Shown piece after piece: positions 39,782 through 48,741 of a stretch of DNA of 64,000 nucleotides; the first letter of the stretch is position 1; every line of letters begins with the position of its first letter. Made by a program: the position numbers and the translations under genes. Source of the DNA: Prosthecobacter sp. (GTDB lineage Bacteria; Verrucomicrobiota; Verrucomicrobiia; Verrucomicrobiales; Verrucomicrobiaceae); contig NZ_JAXMIH010000014.1 of the NCBI RefSeq assembly GCF_034366625.1, positions 62,001 through 126,000 on the forward strand. The letters are read 5' to 3'. Under the pieces are notes generated by a model that made no database searches, had not been told where the DNA came from, and saw nothing but the letters and a program-made list of their open reading frames with translations.

Positions 39782-40213
39782 AAAATAAAATTAAATGGCA
39801 CGATCAATCCCTCGGGGGAGGGAGCTTGGGATGCGTAAGATTCGATGAATGTTTGTGTCCTGCGGGAGAGGCAAAAAACTGCTCCAGGTCCTTCTGTGCA
39901 CGAAAAACCTTCGCGACAAAATGGTCGCGAAAACAGCTTTGCGAGGGGCGCATGACTGCATCGGGCGTGGTGATTGGACATGAATGAATTGAACCTTATC
40001 AAACCACAGTGAACGCTCATCCGACAAACCTTTTTCTTCACTTTGAAAAAAAAGATTTAAATCATTGAAAAAGAACAGGTTAAATTAACACCAAGCTGCA
40101 CTATCATGAATCAGAAAAAAACTTAGCGGCACCCCCTCTAAAAGAGGTTGTTTCCAATCCAAGATTTACGGAGTTTTTAACTAACCAAACTGCCAATTGT
40201 GCCAAATCGGCAG
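39782..40213 (-). promoter_or_regulatory. AT-rich intergenic region and probable promoter/leader of the giant gene
   Basis: This 432-nt gap without a convincing gene lies between the tRNA and the giant gene. It is markedly AT-rich near 40040-40130 and contains the perfect palindromes GATTTAAATC (40054-40063) and GTTAAATTAAC (40079-40089). It also has a short hairpin CCTCT-AAA-AGAGG (40135-40147) followed, on the minus strand, by a T7 run (40118-40124) that may end the tRNA transcript. I could not assign -35/-10 boxes with confidence. No SD is seen before the giant's ATG. Confidence 0.5.
39910..39931. promoter_or_regulatory. Inverted repeat in the giant gene's leader
   Basis: TTCGCGAC (39910-39917) and GTCGCGAA (39924-39931) form a perfect 8-bp inverted repeat with a 6-nt spacer, about 130-150 nt upstream of the start codon. 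It may be an operator or an RNA hairpin in the 5' leader. No T-run follows on the minus strand, so a simple terminator is unlikely. Confidence 0.5.
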
Positions 40214-40285
40214 TATCCCCGACAGGAATCGAACCTGTATTTAGAGTTTAGGAAACCCTCGTTCTATCCATTGAACTACGGGGAC
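40214..40285 (-). tRNA. tRNA-Arg (anticodon CCU)
   Basis: A full 72-nt cloverleaf is visible on the minus strand. The acceptor GTCCCCG pairs with CGGGGAT (one G-U pair), with A as discriminator. The D stem is GTTC/GAAC. The anticodon stem AGGGT/ACTCT encloses TTCCTAA with CCT at positions 34-36. The variable loop is short and the T arm is ACAGG-TTCGATT-CCTGT. CCA is not encoded (CTG follows). It reads AGG codons. A weak candidate promoter lies upstream (TTGAAA near 40333-40328 and TAGAAA near 40312-40307, spacing only 15 nt). Confidence 0.95.
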
Positions 40286-40419
40286 GTGGTGAATTCAGAA
40301 CCTCCATTTCTACCGGTTTTGGAACGGTTTCAACTTCCGTTTGCGGCTTGTGAATCAAGTCGCAACATCGCCTTCCCTGCCGCGTTTTCACGCTTCCACC
40401 ACCCCAACCCACCCTCCCC

Positions 40420-41865
40420 ATGCCCAGCGCCTCCCTTTCTCGCCGTCATTTCATCACCAGCAGTGCTGGCTTTACCGCCGGGGTTTTCACCGGCCCGAAT
40501 CTCCTCCTGCGCGGCCAGGATGCGGCCGGAAAACGCCTGAATCTGGCTCAAATCGGTGCCAATGGCAAAGGCTTGGCTGATACGGGCATGGTCACGCTGA
40601 ACCACAACATCGTGGCGATGGTCGATGTCGATACCAAGCGTCTCGATGAAGCTGCCAAGAAGCGTGAAAAGCACCACCTCGACTCCAGCCAGTCAGCACC
40701 GCCCGCGCCGAAGCTCTACCAGGACTTCCGCAAGATGTTCGATGAGATGGCCAAGGATATCGACGGCGTCATCGTCTCGACACCCGACCACACCCACTAT
40801 CTGGCGGCCATGTGGGCCATCAAGCACGGCAAACACGTCTGCGTCCAAAAACCCCTCTGCAACTACATCTCCGAGGTGCGCGATCTGCATCGTGCTGCGA
40901 AAGAGGCTAAAATCGTCACCCAAATGGGCAATCAGGGCCGCACGATGGACGGCCAGCGCATGGCGAAAGAATGGATAGAGCAGGGCGTCATCGGCACACT
41001 CAAGGAAATCCGCCTGTGGACGAACCGCCCGATCTGGCCGCAGGGACCGATCAAAAAGAAGCTCATCGAGTGCCCGCCCAACCTGAACTGGGATCTCTGG
41101 CTCTCCTGCGAGCCGAGCGAGCCTTACTTTGAGTTCGACCTCGACGAGGTCGCCACGAAAAAGAACAAGCGCAGCCCCGGCCCGCATCACTTCAACTGGC
41201 GCGGCTGGTGGCAGTTCGGTTCAGGCGCGTTGGGCGACATGGGTTGCCACATCATGGACTCCACGTTCAGCATCCTCGGTCAGCTCATTCCTGAAAAAAT
41301 CGACGCCGAAAGCGGCCCAATCAGCGATTTGAACGCCCCGACCTGGAGCAAACTCGTGTACCACATGCCCGCTGGGAAGCATGCCGCCATGACGGTTTCC
41401 TGGCACGATGGTGAGAAAGATGGCATGCCCAACAAGCCCGAGCGTCATCCAGACATCCCAGAGGAAACTTTCAAGAAGGCCCAGAGCGGCATGATGTTCA
41501 TCGGCACCGATGGTGTCATCTTTGAAGGCGACGCCTACTGCAAGAGCCCGATCATTTATCCGCTGGAAAAATACACCCAGGTCCGCCTCGACATGAAGGC
41601 GGGCAAGATCAAGCAGACCGAAACCCGCAGCGTCATGCCGGACAATCCGCAGGGCGAGTGGGCGCACCACATCGTCAACGGCGGCCTGCCCAGCTCGAAC
41701 TTCGACTACTCCGCCCCGCTCACCGAGTTCGTGCTGCTTGGCAATCTCGCCATTCGCGCCCAGCAGACCGTGCAGTGGGACAAGGGAGCGATGAAAGTCA
41801 CCAACACCGAGGCTCCAAACAAGTTCATCACCCGCCCGTCGTATCGCGACGGCTGGAAGGTCTGA
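40420..41865 (+). CDS. Tat-exported Gfo/Idh/MocA family oxidoreductase
   Basis: Encodes 481 aa. The N-terminus SRRHFITSSAGFTAGVF is a Tat-type signal with twin Arg, so the enzyme is probably periplasmic, common for this family in Verrucomicrobiota and Planctomycetes. The Rossmann motif is GANGKG (residues 46-51), followed by VAMVDVD. DGVIVSTPDHTHY and the family signature CVQKP (QKP at 143-145, in the EKP position) follow. The C-terminal part (WHDGEKDGMPNKPERHP and later) is the usual alpha/beta dimerisation domain. The likely reaction is NAD(P)-dependent oxidation or reduction of a sugar or cyclitol; the substrate is unknown. It stands alone: a tRNA is divergent on the left and an SDR gene converges on the right. 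Confidence 0.92.
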   Translation: MPSASLSRRHFITSSAGFTAGVFTGPNLLLRGQDAAGKRLNLAQIGANGKGLADTGMVTLNHNIVAMVDVDTKRLDEAAKKREKHHLDSSQSAPPAPKLYQDFRKMFDEMAKDIDGVIVSTPDHTHYLAAMWAIKHGKHVCVQKPLCNYISEVRDLHRAAKEAKIVTQMGNQGRTMDGQRMAKEWIEQGVIGTLKEIRLWTNRPIWPQGPIKKKLIECPPNLNWDLWLSCEPSEPYFEFDLDEVATKKNKRSPGPHHFNWRGWWQFGSGALGDMGCHIMDSTFSILGQLIPEKIDAESGPISDLNAPTWSKLVYHMPAGKHAAMTVSWHDGEKDGMPNKPERHPDIPEETFKKAQSGMMFIGTDGVIFEGDAYCKSPIIYPLEKYTQVRLDMKAGKIKQTETRSVMPDNPQGEWAHHIVNGGLPSSNFDYSAPLTEFVLLGNLAIRAQQTVQWDKGAMKVTNTEAPNKFITRPSYRDGWKV

Positions 41866-41886
41866 GTCGAGTCATGTCGTGAGGTG

Positions 41887-41909
41887 GTCCAGTTGCGGCG
41901 CAACTGGAC
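41887..41909. terminator. Perfect 10-bp stem-loop between convergent genes
   Basis: GTCCAGTTGC-GGC-GCAACTGGAC forms a perfect 10-bp stem with a 3-nt loop in the 48-nt gap between two convergent stop codons. No clear T-run follows on either strand, so it could be a weak bidirectional terminator or a dispersed palindromic element. Confidence 0.6.
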
Positions 41910-41913
41910 TACT

Positions 41914-42687
41914 TTACCGCAGATTCACCGCACCACCGTCAATCGGATAAGAACTGCCGGTAACGAAGGATGCCTCGTCACTGCATAAATACAGCGCGAG
42001 TGCCGCGATCTCCTCCGGCTTGGCCATGCGGCCGATCGGCTGGGCTTCGCTGAGCTTTTGGAACATTTCTGCTTCCTGACCGGGATACGTTTTAGCCAGA
42101 TAGCCATCGACGAACGGCGTGTGAACTCGCGCAGGCGCGATGCAGTTGCAGCGGATGCCCTGCTTGATGAAATCCTTCGCAATCGAGTAGGTCATCATCA
42201 AGACCGCCCCTTTCGTCATCGAATACGCAAAACGATCCGCGAGTCCCATCTGCGCCGCGATGGAACACATGTTCAGGATCACGCCCGCCTTCTTCTCGGT
42301 CATGTGAGCCAACGCGGCCTGCGCACAGGCATGCACTCCCTTGATGTTCACGCGATGCAAGCGGTCCATGTCCTCCTCGGCCGTGGTCAAAGCGGTGCCG
42401 ATGTGAGCGATGCCTGCGTTGTTGACGAGAATGTCGATCTTGCCGTGCTGCTTCGCCACGTCGTCAAAGATGGTCTTCACTTCGCCATAGTTGCCCACAT
42501 CACACGCAGAGCCACGCGCACTGCCGCCAGCGGCTTTGATCTGATCCACGGTGACCTGTGCCGAGTCCTGCTTGAGGTCCAGCACTTCGACATGCGCTCC
42601 TTGTTTGGCGAAAAGGACGGCGATGGCCTGGCCGATGCCTGATCCGGCTCCGGTAATGATGACGGTTTTATTGGCGAGTGAGAACAT
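41914..42687 (-). CDS. Short-chain dehydrogenase/reductase (SDR)
   Basis: Encodes 257 aa, a classical SDR of normal length. The cofactor motif TGAGSGIG is at residues 12-19, and Asp37 at the end of beta-2 suggests NAD(H) preference. NNAG lies at 89-92. The catalytic set is Asn114, Ser142, Tyr155 and Lys159 (YSMTK). The C-terminus PIDGGAVNLR is typical. The sequence resembles sugar-acid dehydrogenases such as 2-keto-3-deoxy-L-fuconate dehydrogenase, but the substrate cannot be fixed from sequence. The start is 33 nt after the hflX stop on the same strand, so it may be read through from hflX. Confidence 0.93.
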   Translation of the reverse strand: MFSLANKTVIITGAGSGIGQAIAVLFAKQGAHVEVLDLKQDSAQVTVDQIKAAGGSARGSACDVGNYGEVKTIFDDVAKQHGKIDILVNNAGIAHIGTALTTAEEDMDRLHRVNIKGVHACAQAALAHMTEKKAGVILNMCSIAAQMGLADRFAYSMTKGAVLMMTYSIAKDFIKQGIRCNCIAPARVHTPFVDGYLAKTYPGQEAEMFQKLSEAQPIGRMAKPEEIAALALYLCSDEASFVTGSSYPIDGGAVNLR

Positions 42688-42720
42688 GAGTGGAGGGAAA
42701 CAGCGATTGGCGGCTCTTTT

Positions 42721-44052
42721 TTACTTCTTTCCTTTTTTTCGGGCTTCGGACTCCACAAAACCGGGCACAAAGCCCGCGAACCGGCTTTCGAAGCGCTTCG
42801 GGATCACGCATTGAATCACCGCGCGACCACTTTCGTAGTCTTCGGTGAGCACCTTGCCTTCCTGATGCGCCAGCGCCACGAGATCCATGCGGTCCAGCGG
42901 CAGATCCAGTTCCAGGCGCACCACGCGGTCGATCAAAAACTCATCCAAACGGTGCAGCAGGTCGTCCATTCCCTGCCCGGTCTTCACGGAAATCGCCAGC
43001 GCTTCAGGAAACTCGCGTTGCAACTCCATCAGCCGCGCATCATCCACCAAATCGACTTTGTTCAGCACCAGCAACACGCGTTTGTCGCCCGCACCGAGCT
43101 CACCGAGCACCTTCGTGGTGGTTTTATAAAACTCGACGGCCTGCATGGAACTGGCGTCGATGACATGGATGAGGAAATCCGCCTGCGTAGCTTCTTCCAG
43201 CGTCGCACGGAAGGATTGCACCAGATCGTGCGGCAGATTGCGAATGAACCCAACGGTGTCTGTGACAAGCAGCGACTGACCATCCGGCAGTTCCATGCGC
43301 CGCGTGGTCGTATCGAGCGTGGCAAAAAGCTTGTTCTCCACATAAGCATCGGCGGCGGTGAGTTTGTTCAGCAGCGATGATTTGCCCGCGTTCGTGTAGC
43401 CGACGATGGCCACATGCGGCACAAACACCCGCGTGCGATCCTTGCGCATTGTGTCTCGCTGCTTTTTCACGTCTTCAAGATCGGCACGCAGTTTGTCGAG
43501 CCGCTTGCTCGCGAGACGACGGTCCACTTCGAGCTGCGTTTCACCTTCACCACGCGCCGCACCGGCTCCACCCACGCCACCACCAGCGCCGCCGCCTTGA
43601 CGATCCAAGTGCGCCCACATGCGGGTGAGTCGCGGGATGGAATACTCCATCCGTGCCAGTTCCACCTGCAAGCGCGCTTCACGCGTCTTTGCCCGCATGT
43701 TGAAAATATCGAGAATGACCTCATGGCGGTCGATCACGCAGATGTTGCCCTCGCTTTCCCACGCCCGCTGCTGTCCTGGACTGAGTTCGTTGTCCCACAC
43801 GATGCAGTCAGCGCCGATGTCCTTCGCCTGCTTCATCAGCTCCGCCGCCTTGCCGCTGCCGATCAGATAGCGGGCCGTGTGCTCACGGGAAAAAACGAGT
43901 TCCTTGCCGATGATGTTGATGCCCAGCGTTGTCACCAGCTCGGCCAGCTCTTCGAGCAAATCGAAGCCCTCCTGCTTGTGACGGCGATCAAAGTAGGCCC
44001 CGATGAGAAAGGCGCTCTCGACCATGTTGGGTTTTTCGCGGATGTCGAACAT
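42721..44052 (-). CDS. hflX: Ribosome-associated GTPase HflX
   Basis: Encodes 443 aa from the ATG at 44052 (MFDIREKPNMVESAFLIGAY). The frame opens further upstream to 44589, but that part is antisense to the lipoprotein gene and unlike HflX. The N-terminal domain has the family segment GSGKAAEL...VWDNELSPGQQR and the glycine-rich GGGAGGGVGG linker before RGEGETQLE. G domain motifs are G1 GYTNAGKS (218-225), G3 DTVG (265-268) and G4 NKVD (331-334). HflX splits or rescues stalled 70S ribosomes under stress (E. coli protein 426 aa). It is divergent from the lipoprotein gene, with 51 nt for both promoters. The SDR gene lies downstream. Confidence 0.95.
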   Translation of the reverse strand: MFDIREKPNMVESAFLIGAYFDRRHKQEGFDLLEELAELVTTLGINIIGKELVFSREHTARYLIGSGKAAELMKQAKDIGADCIVWDNELSPGQQRAWESEGNICVIDRHEVILDIFNMRAKTREARLQVELARMEYSIPRLTRMWAHLDRQGGGAGGGVGGAGAARGEGETQLEVDRRLASKRLDKLRADLEDVKKQRDTMRKDRTRVFVPHVAIVGYTNAGKSSLLNKLTAADAYVENKLFATLDTTTRRMELPDGQSLLVTDTVGFIRNLPHDLVQSFRATLEEATQADFLIHVIDASSMQAVEFYKTTTKVLGELGAGDKRVLLVLNKVDLVDDARLMELQREFPEALAISVKTGQGMDDLLHRLDEFLIDRVVRLELDLPLDRMDLVALAHQEGKVLTEDYESGRAVIQCVIPKRFESRFAGFVPGFVESEARKKGKK

Positions 44053-44103
44053 GAGGCGAGCATGGCGAGCGACGCTACATTGCCAAGCTGCGTATTCCAT
44101 GCC

Positions 44104-44604
44104 ATGAACACGCACATGACACGCCGCCTTCTTCTGATCAGCCTCTGCCTCGGTCTCGCTGCCTGCGACTCCTCGGACACGGCCGCCCTGCCGCTCAACC
44201 TCTACGAATGCGATGCCGGAGAAGCCGCGCTGCGGCATCTCATCACCAAGCTGCCCGACCTGAATCCCGGCGTCGCTAAAAGCTACGCCATCGTCCTCGG
44301 CGAAATCAACCGCGACGGCATGACGCCCGCCACCGATGTCTTCACCAAGCGCTTTGCCGATTTGAAGCTCAAGTTCATCAACGCGCAAAACCTCAAGGAC
44401 ACCGATCCCGACCACACCATCGTCGATGCCGAAACGCGCCTCGCCGCCTTCATCCTTCAGCTCCGCAAACTCCAGCAGACCAGCGCCACCACCTGGGACG
44501 CCGAAGTCGGCTGGAGCTACAAGAAGGAATTTGAGCGCATGAAGCTGCGCATCGAGGTCAAGGATGGCAAAGCGAGTGTGGTTGACCAAGCACCTGCGCG
44601 GTAA
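44104..44604 (+). CDS. Putative lipoprotein of unknown function
   Basis: Encodes 166 aa from the ATG at 44104; Met5 (44116) is an alternative. The signal sequence TRRLLLISLCLGLAAC has a lipobox LAAC with Cys21 as lipidation site, then an Asp/Ser start (DSSD). The mature part is mostly helical and charged (VLGEINRDGMTPATDVFTKR, ETRLAAFILQLRKLQQ), with no recognised catalytic motif. The frame continues upstream to 43414, but only as antisense of hflX. It converges on the PH-domain gene with 25 nt between stops. Confidence 0.82.
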   Translation: MNTHMTRRLLLISLCLGLAACDSSDTAALPLNLYECDAGEAALRHLITKLPDLNPGVAKSYAIVLGEINRDGMTPATDVFTKRFADLKLKFINAQNLKDTDPDHTIVDAETRLAAFILQLRKLQQTSATTWDAEVGWSYKKEFERMKLRIEVKDGKASVVDQAPAR

Positions 44605-44629
44605 CGCCTGCCTTGACCTTTGACCCGCC

Positions 44630-45163
44630 CTATTTCAGCGCGCCCTCGTCCTGGCTGTCCACATCAAGCTGGCGCACGCGTTTGCGGTCGCGTTCGTTTT
44701 GAACTGCGGTGCGGAGTTTTTCGCGGACAGCTTCCACGCCGGGAATGGCGCGCATGGGAACGGTGGGGGTGGTAGCGTCGGAGGTGACCATGGTGAGGTT
44801 GCCAAGGCCAACGAGGCGCAGAAGCAGGGGCTGCTCAATGGCGTAGTCTTTGACGCGGTAGAGTTCGAGTTCGTCGACCCGCTTGTTCAAGATGCCGCTG
44901 CGGATACGCAGCCGCTGCGAGGTCAGTTCATAAAAGGTGCATTTCGTGACCCACCAACGCACAAGCCACATTACCAGCGGAATGATCAGCGCGAGATAAG
45001 CCAGGCCGCCGGTGAACAGGGCGGGGATGGTGGCCGCGAAGGCGATGCCGACGGCGATCACGATGCAGAACAGATAATACCAAAAGTGAACCCACTGGGA
45101 GGTGTGGCCGCTCCAGAGAACGGTTTCGGCGGAGGGCGGGACGGAAGAATCGTCGTTATTCAT
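44630..45163 (-). CDS. PH-domain (bPH2/DUF304-type) membrane protein
   Basis: Encodes 177 aa. An N-terminal cytosolic segment (SAETVLWSGHTSQWVHFW) is typical of YdbS/DUF304 proteins. It is followed by two hydrophobic helices (about 28-48 and 51-70), then the bPH2 core: YELTSQRLRIRSGILNKRVDELELYRVKDYAIEQPLLLRLVGLGNL. The C-terminus is highly charged. The family is membrane-associated and of unclear role. Three minus-strand genes lie upstream with short gaps (TIM-barrel enzyme 39 nt away, then clpX), so it is probably the last gene of that run. Confidence 0.88.
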   Translation of the reverse strand: MNNDDSSVPPSAETVLWSGHTSQWVHFWYYLFCIVIAVGIAFAATIPALFTGGLAYLALIIPLVMWLVRWWVTKCTFYELTSQRLRIRSGILNKRVDELELYRVKDYAIEQPLLLRLVGLGNLTMVTSDATTPTVPMRAIPGVEAVREKLRTAVQNERDRKRVRQLDVDSQDEGALK

Positions 45164-45202
45164 GATGATGGATGTTTGAGGTGCTGCTGCGCGGTTGGAA
45201 AA

Positions 45203-46174
45203 TCAGAGTGTGGACGCAATCTCATCAAGCGCCTGCTTCGTACGTTTGATGCCTTCGATCTCAGGGTGCTTGTCGCCTTCGTATTCGATGCCGATGTAGC
45301 CCTTGTATCCGGCTTTGATGACGATGTCGATGAGGCGCTGGAAATCGAGGGTCATCTCGCGGCCTTCACGGCGGTCTTCGGTGTAGAATTTACCGGCGCC
45401 GGTGTCCCAGTCATACGCCTTGGCGCTGACGCCCTGCTTTACCCACGGCATGAATTCGCGCAGGCCTTTGTAGGGGTTGTACAGCTCGCCCTTGTTGCGG
45501 TCGGTGTAGAAGTTGCCGAAGTCGGGCAAAATGCCGACGCGGGCGTGATCGGCGGCTTTCATGACACCAGTGAGCCAGAGACCGTTGCTGGAGAGACCGC
45601 CGTGATTTTCGACGACAATGAAGAGGCCGCGCTTGTCGCCCTCGACGCACAGACGGTGCAATCCATCAGCAGCGAGCTTCATCTGCTCGTCCCAGCTCAA
45701 GTTAGGATCGCTGGCGGCATTCACGCGGATGCTGTGGCAGCCGAGCGTAGCGGCGGCATCAAGCCACTTGATGTGATTCTCGATGGTCTTGGCGCGTTTG
45801 GACTCATCAGGATCGCCGAGATTGCCTTCACGGTCGCACATGATGAGCAGACCTTTCACGCCTTCGCCTTCCTGGCGTTTCTTCATCTCGCCGAGGTAGG
45901 CGGCATCGGTGGCCTTGTCGAAGAACATCTGGTTCACGTACTCGACGCCTTCGATGCCGAGGCTGCGGGCGATTTTGGCAAAGTCGAGATGCTCATGACG
46001 CTCCGCGTTGCCTTTGCCAAAGATGCCCTTGTTCAGCGACCATTCGGCGAGCGATATTTTGAATGGCGGCTCCTTGTCAGCCGCGATGACGTTACGTGAA
46101 CCCACAGCGGCAATGGCGGCGGTGGCGATCTGAAGAAAATGGCGGCGGGAGGAGGCGCGATGGGGCATGGGCAT
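45203..46174 (-). CDS. Tat-exported sugar phosphate isomerase/epimerase-like TIM-barrel protein
   Basis: Encodes 323 aa from the ATG at 46174; the ATG at 46168 is equally possible, and a longer frame to 46243 lacks support. SSRRHFLQIATAAIAAVG is a twin-Arg signal. The barrel is of the xylose-isomerase-like type (PF01261). Visible strand ends are EWSLNKG, GVEYVNQMFF, GLLIMCDREG, SIRVNAASD, IVVENHGG (metal-binding Glu expected here), ILPDFGNFY and GYIGIEYEGD. Family members isomerise or epimerise sugars; the substrate is unknown. It sits 72 nt downstream of clpX. A Tat-exported version agrees with the exported Gfo/Idh/MocA protein nearby, so both may act on periplasmic sugars (inference). Confidence 0.9.
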   Translation of the reverse strand: MPMPHRASSRRHFLQIATAAIAAVGSRNVIAADKEPPFKISLAEWSLNKGIFGKGNAERHEHLDFAKIARSLGIEGVEYVNQMFFDKATDAAYLGEMKKRQEGEGVKGLLIMCDREGNLGDPDESKRAKTIENHIKWLDAAATLGCHSIRVNAASDPNLSWDEQMKLAADGLHRLCVEGDKRGLFIVVENHGGLSSNGLWLTGVMKAADHARVGILPDFGNFYTDRNKGELYNPYKGLREFMPWVKQGVSAKAYDWDTGAGKFYTEDRREGREMTLDFQRLIDIVIKAGYKGYIGIEYEGDKHPEIEGIKRTKQALDEIASTL

Positions 46175-46246
46175 GATAGCCAGCATTATGGCGTGCGGTG
46201 CCGCCAAAGCTCCAGAAGAATTTTCGTCCCAGCTTTGTAACAAAGC

Positions 46247-47539
<1,293 letters not shown>

Positions 47540-47586
47540 GATGTTTGATTGGATTGGGAGAATGTCGCACGGAAGCGTGATACACG

Positions 47587-48225
47587 TCAAGGTGACGCTT
47601 CAACAGAACGCAACACAACCTGATCTTTGTCATTACGCTCATACCAGGCGTTGAGTTTTGCTCCAGCAAGAGTGCGTGAGGTCAAAAAACTGTCCCGTGA
47701 GGCTAGGGCAGCGGGCAAATCCTCGCGAACACGGCCTGTTTTATCCCGGATTTCCAAGGTGCGGCTGTTCATCCGGTCCAATCGTTCCCATGAGGTAATG
47801 CCGAGTCCTTGAATCTCCGCGCCGGGTGGAACCGCTGCGGCATCCAGCAGCCACGCCTGCGGCACGATGAATTTCAACGCCTCAAAATGCTGCTGGCGCA
47901 GTTCCTGGCTCCAAAAAGGGCGCAAGGCCGGCAAATGCAGCAACGCACGCTCCAAAGGCGAAGTGACAAGCGATTCCCCACCACCGACGAGCCGCACATG
48001 ATCTGGTATCCCATCAAACGTCAGCCAGAGTTCGTTCGAAACCGCACGCAGCGGAGCAAGAGACAGCCAATGTGCCAAAAAAGCGCCCAAACCACCGGTA
48101 ATACGGCCTTTTGCGATGCGTGCCTGCAACACCTTGCGGGCAGCTGCCCAGCGCACCACACGATACCCGGCGGATTCGATCGCTTCGCGCAGCGCTCGAG
48201 GCAGTTGTGTGAGTAAGTCTTCCAT
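47587..48225 (-). CDS. Hypothetical protein, 212 aa
   Basis: I do not recognise a family. The N-terminus is helical ([20 protein letters not shown]). A middle part has [21 protein letters not shown] and the C-terminus is mixed ([29 protein letters not shown]). There is no signal peptide or membrane segment. It is GC-rich like its neighbours and has a sensible start next to a divergent gene, so it is probably real. It lies 47 nt upstream of clpX on the same strand and may be the first gene of that transcript. Confidence 0.75.
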   Translation of the reverse strand: MEDLLTQLPRALREAIESAGYRVVRWAAARKVLQARIAKGRITGGLGAFLAHWLSLAPLRAVSNELWLTFDGIPDHVRLVGGGESLVTSPLERALLHLPALRPFWSQELRQQHFEALKFIVPQAWLLDAAAVPPGAEIQGLGITSWERLDRMNSRTLEIRDKTGRVREDLPAALASRDSFLTSRTLAGAKLNAWYERNDKDQVVLRSVEASP

Positions 48226-48241
48226 GCGTCGAATGTCCTAG

Positions 48242-48736
48242 ATGCAGACAGCCATCCGTCAAAACGAGAGATTGCCTCGAATAGAGACTTATGGTAATTA
48301 TAAACCTGTGTTACGCATCTCCACCTGCTCCTTCCGTCCGCAAGCCTGCTCTCGAAGCTGGACAGCACCTGCCTTTTCGCTGCTGGAAATGCTCATGGTC
48401 ATCTGTTTCATCGGCATCGTCTGCGGTGTGGCCATCGGCTGGTATGCTGGCATACACAAAGATGTGCTTGAACGCGTGACCGACCAGCGCAACGCCCAGG
48501 AAATCGTCTCCCTCGGCGTCTGTGCCACGGTCAGCGGAGCCGACTTCGTCGTGAGTGACAGCAAGCAGGCCACGGTTGAAAACCTCATTGTGGGCACGGT
48601 GGGTAGGCACGGCCTATGGAAGGACAAGACCTTCCGCCTCACCTGTCTGCAACCCGAAGCTCTGCCCGGAGCGCTCACCTTCGTGAAATTCGAGGCGGGT
48701 CTGCTGCTCTATGATCCTGCGGGCGGTCAGCTTTGA
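48242..48736 (+). CDS. Type IV pilin-like / pseudopilin (GspG/H-type) protein
   Basis: Encodes 164 aa from ATG 48242; a GTG at 48308 (142 aa) would leave more room for the divergent promoter and a more usual leader. The prepilin signature is PA|FSLLEMLMVICFIGIVCGV: Phe45 follows the cleavage point, Glu49 is at +5, and a hydrophobic helix follows. The residue before cleavage is Ala rather than the usual Gly. The globular part is short (GADFVVSDSKQATVENLIVG...LLLYDPAGGQL). Such proteins enter type II secretion or type IV pilus machines after prepilin peptidase processing. No other secretion genes are nearby, so it is an orphan. Its stop is 5 nt from that of the convergent DUF4230-like gene. Confidence 0.8.
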   Translation: MQTAIRQNERLPRIETYGNYKPVLRISTCSFRPQACSRSWTAPAFSLLEMLMVICFIGIVCGVAIGWYAGIHKDVLERVTDQRNAQEIVSLGVCATVSGADFVVSDSKQATVENLIVGTVGRHGLWKDKTFRLTCLQPEALPGALTFVKFEAGLLLYDPAGGQL

Positions 48737-48741
48737 TGCGG

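Larger units (their letters stand above)
25300..37860 (-). repeat. A-type super-repeat array (four copies) in the giant protein
   Basis: Four ordered copies of a block of about 1,050-1,200 residues occupy the N-terminal part after about residue 640. Marker 1 is LxLDNSGTNxNxRLG, near 37825, 34685, 31235 and 27715. Marker 2 is RPDIxxDTSxTGxGxxFxTY (first copy WALVDTTASGLGVSFAT), near 37430, 34080, 30880 and 27300. Marker 3 is GxWAxxNGxEFASY, near 36200, 32865, 29690 and 26080. All three recur in the same order with 3.1-3.6 kb spacing, which is strong evidence for duplication of a multi-kilobase unit. Limits are approximate. Confidence 0.88.

Noticed and set aside
8100-37860. Regularly spaced repetitive DNA that could suggest a CRISPR array or satellite.
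   Set aside because: The repetition is at protein level in one continuous frame, with diverged copies and kilobase periods. There are no short identical repeats with unique spacers.
3911-39781. Possibility that the giant gene is really several genes.
   Set aside because: There are no in-frame stops, no internal signal peptides or sorting signals, and only one anchor at the end, so one gene is the simplest reading.
39772-40041. An 89-residue minus-strand frame overlapping the start of the giant gene.
   Set aside because: It has no recognisable motif and lies mostly in the AT-rich leader; no start signal or conservation can be argued from sequence alone.
40214-40285. tRNA-Arg as an attachment site of an integrated element.
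   Set aside because: I found no integrase and no repeated tRNA 3' end in the window, and the giant gene shows no phage or island hallmarks.
42721-44589. A longer, 622-residue version of HflX.
   Set aside because: The extra 179 N-terminal residues are antisense to a convincing lipoprotein gene and unlike HflX; the start at 44052 fits family length.
43414-44604. A 396-residue plus-strand protein containing the lipoprotein.
   Set aside because: Its first part is antisense to hflX. A proper lipoprotein signal begins at 44104.
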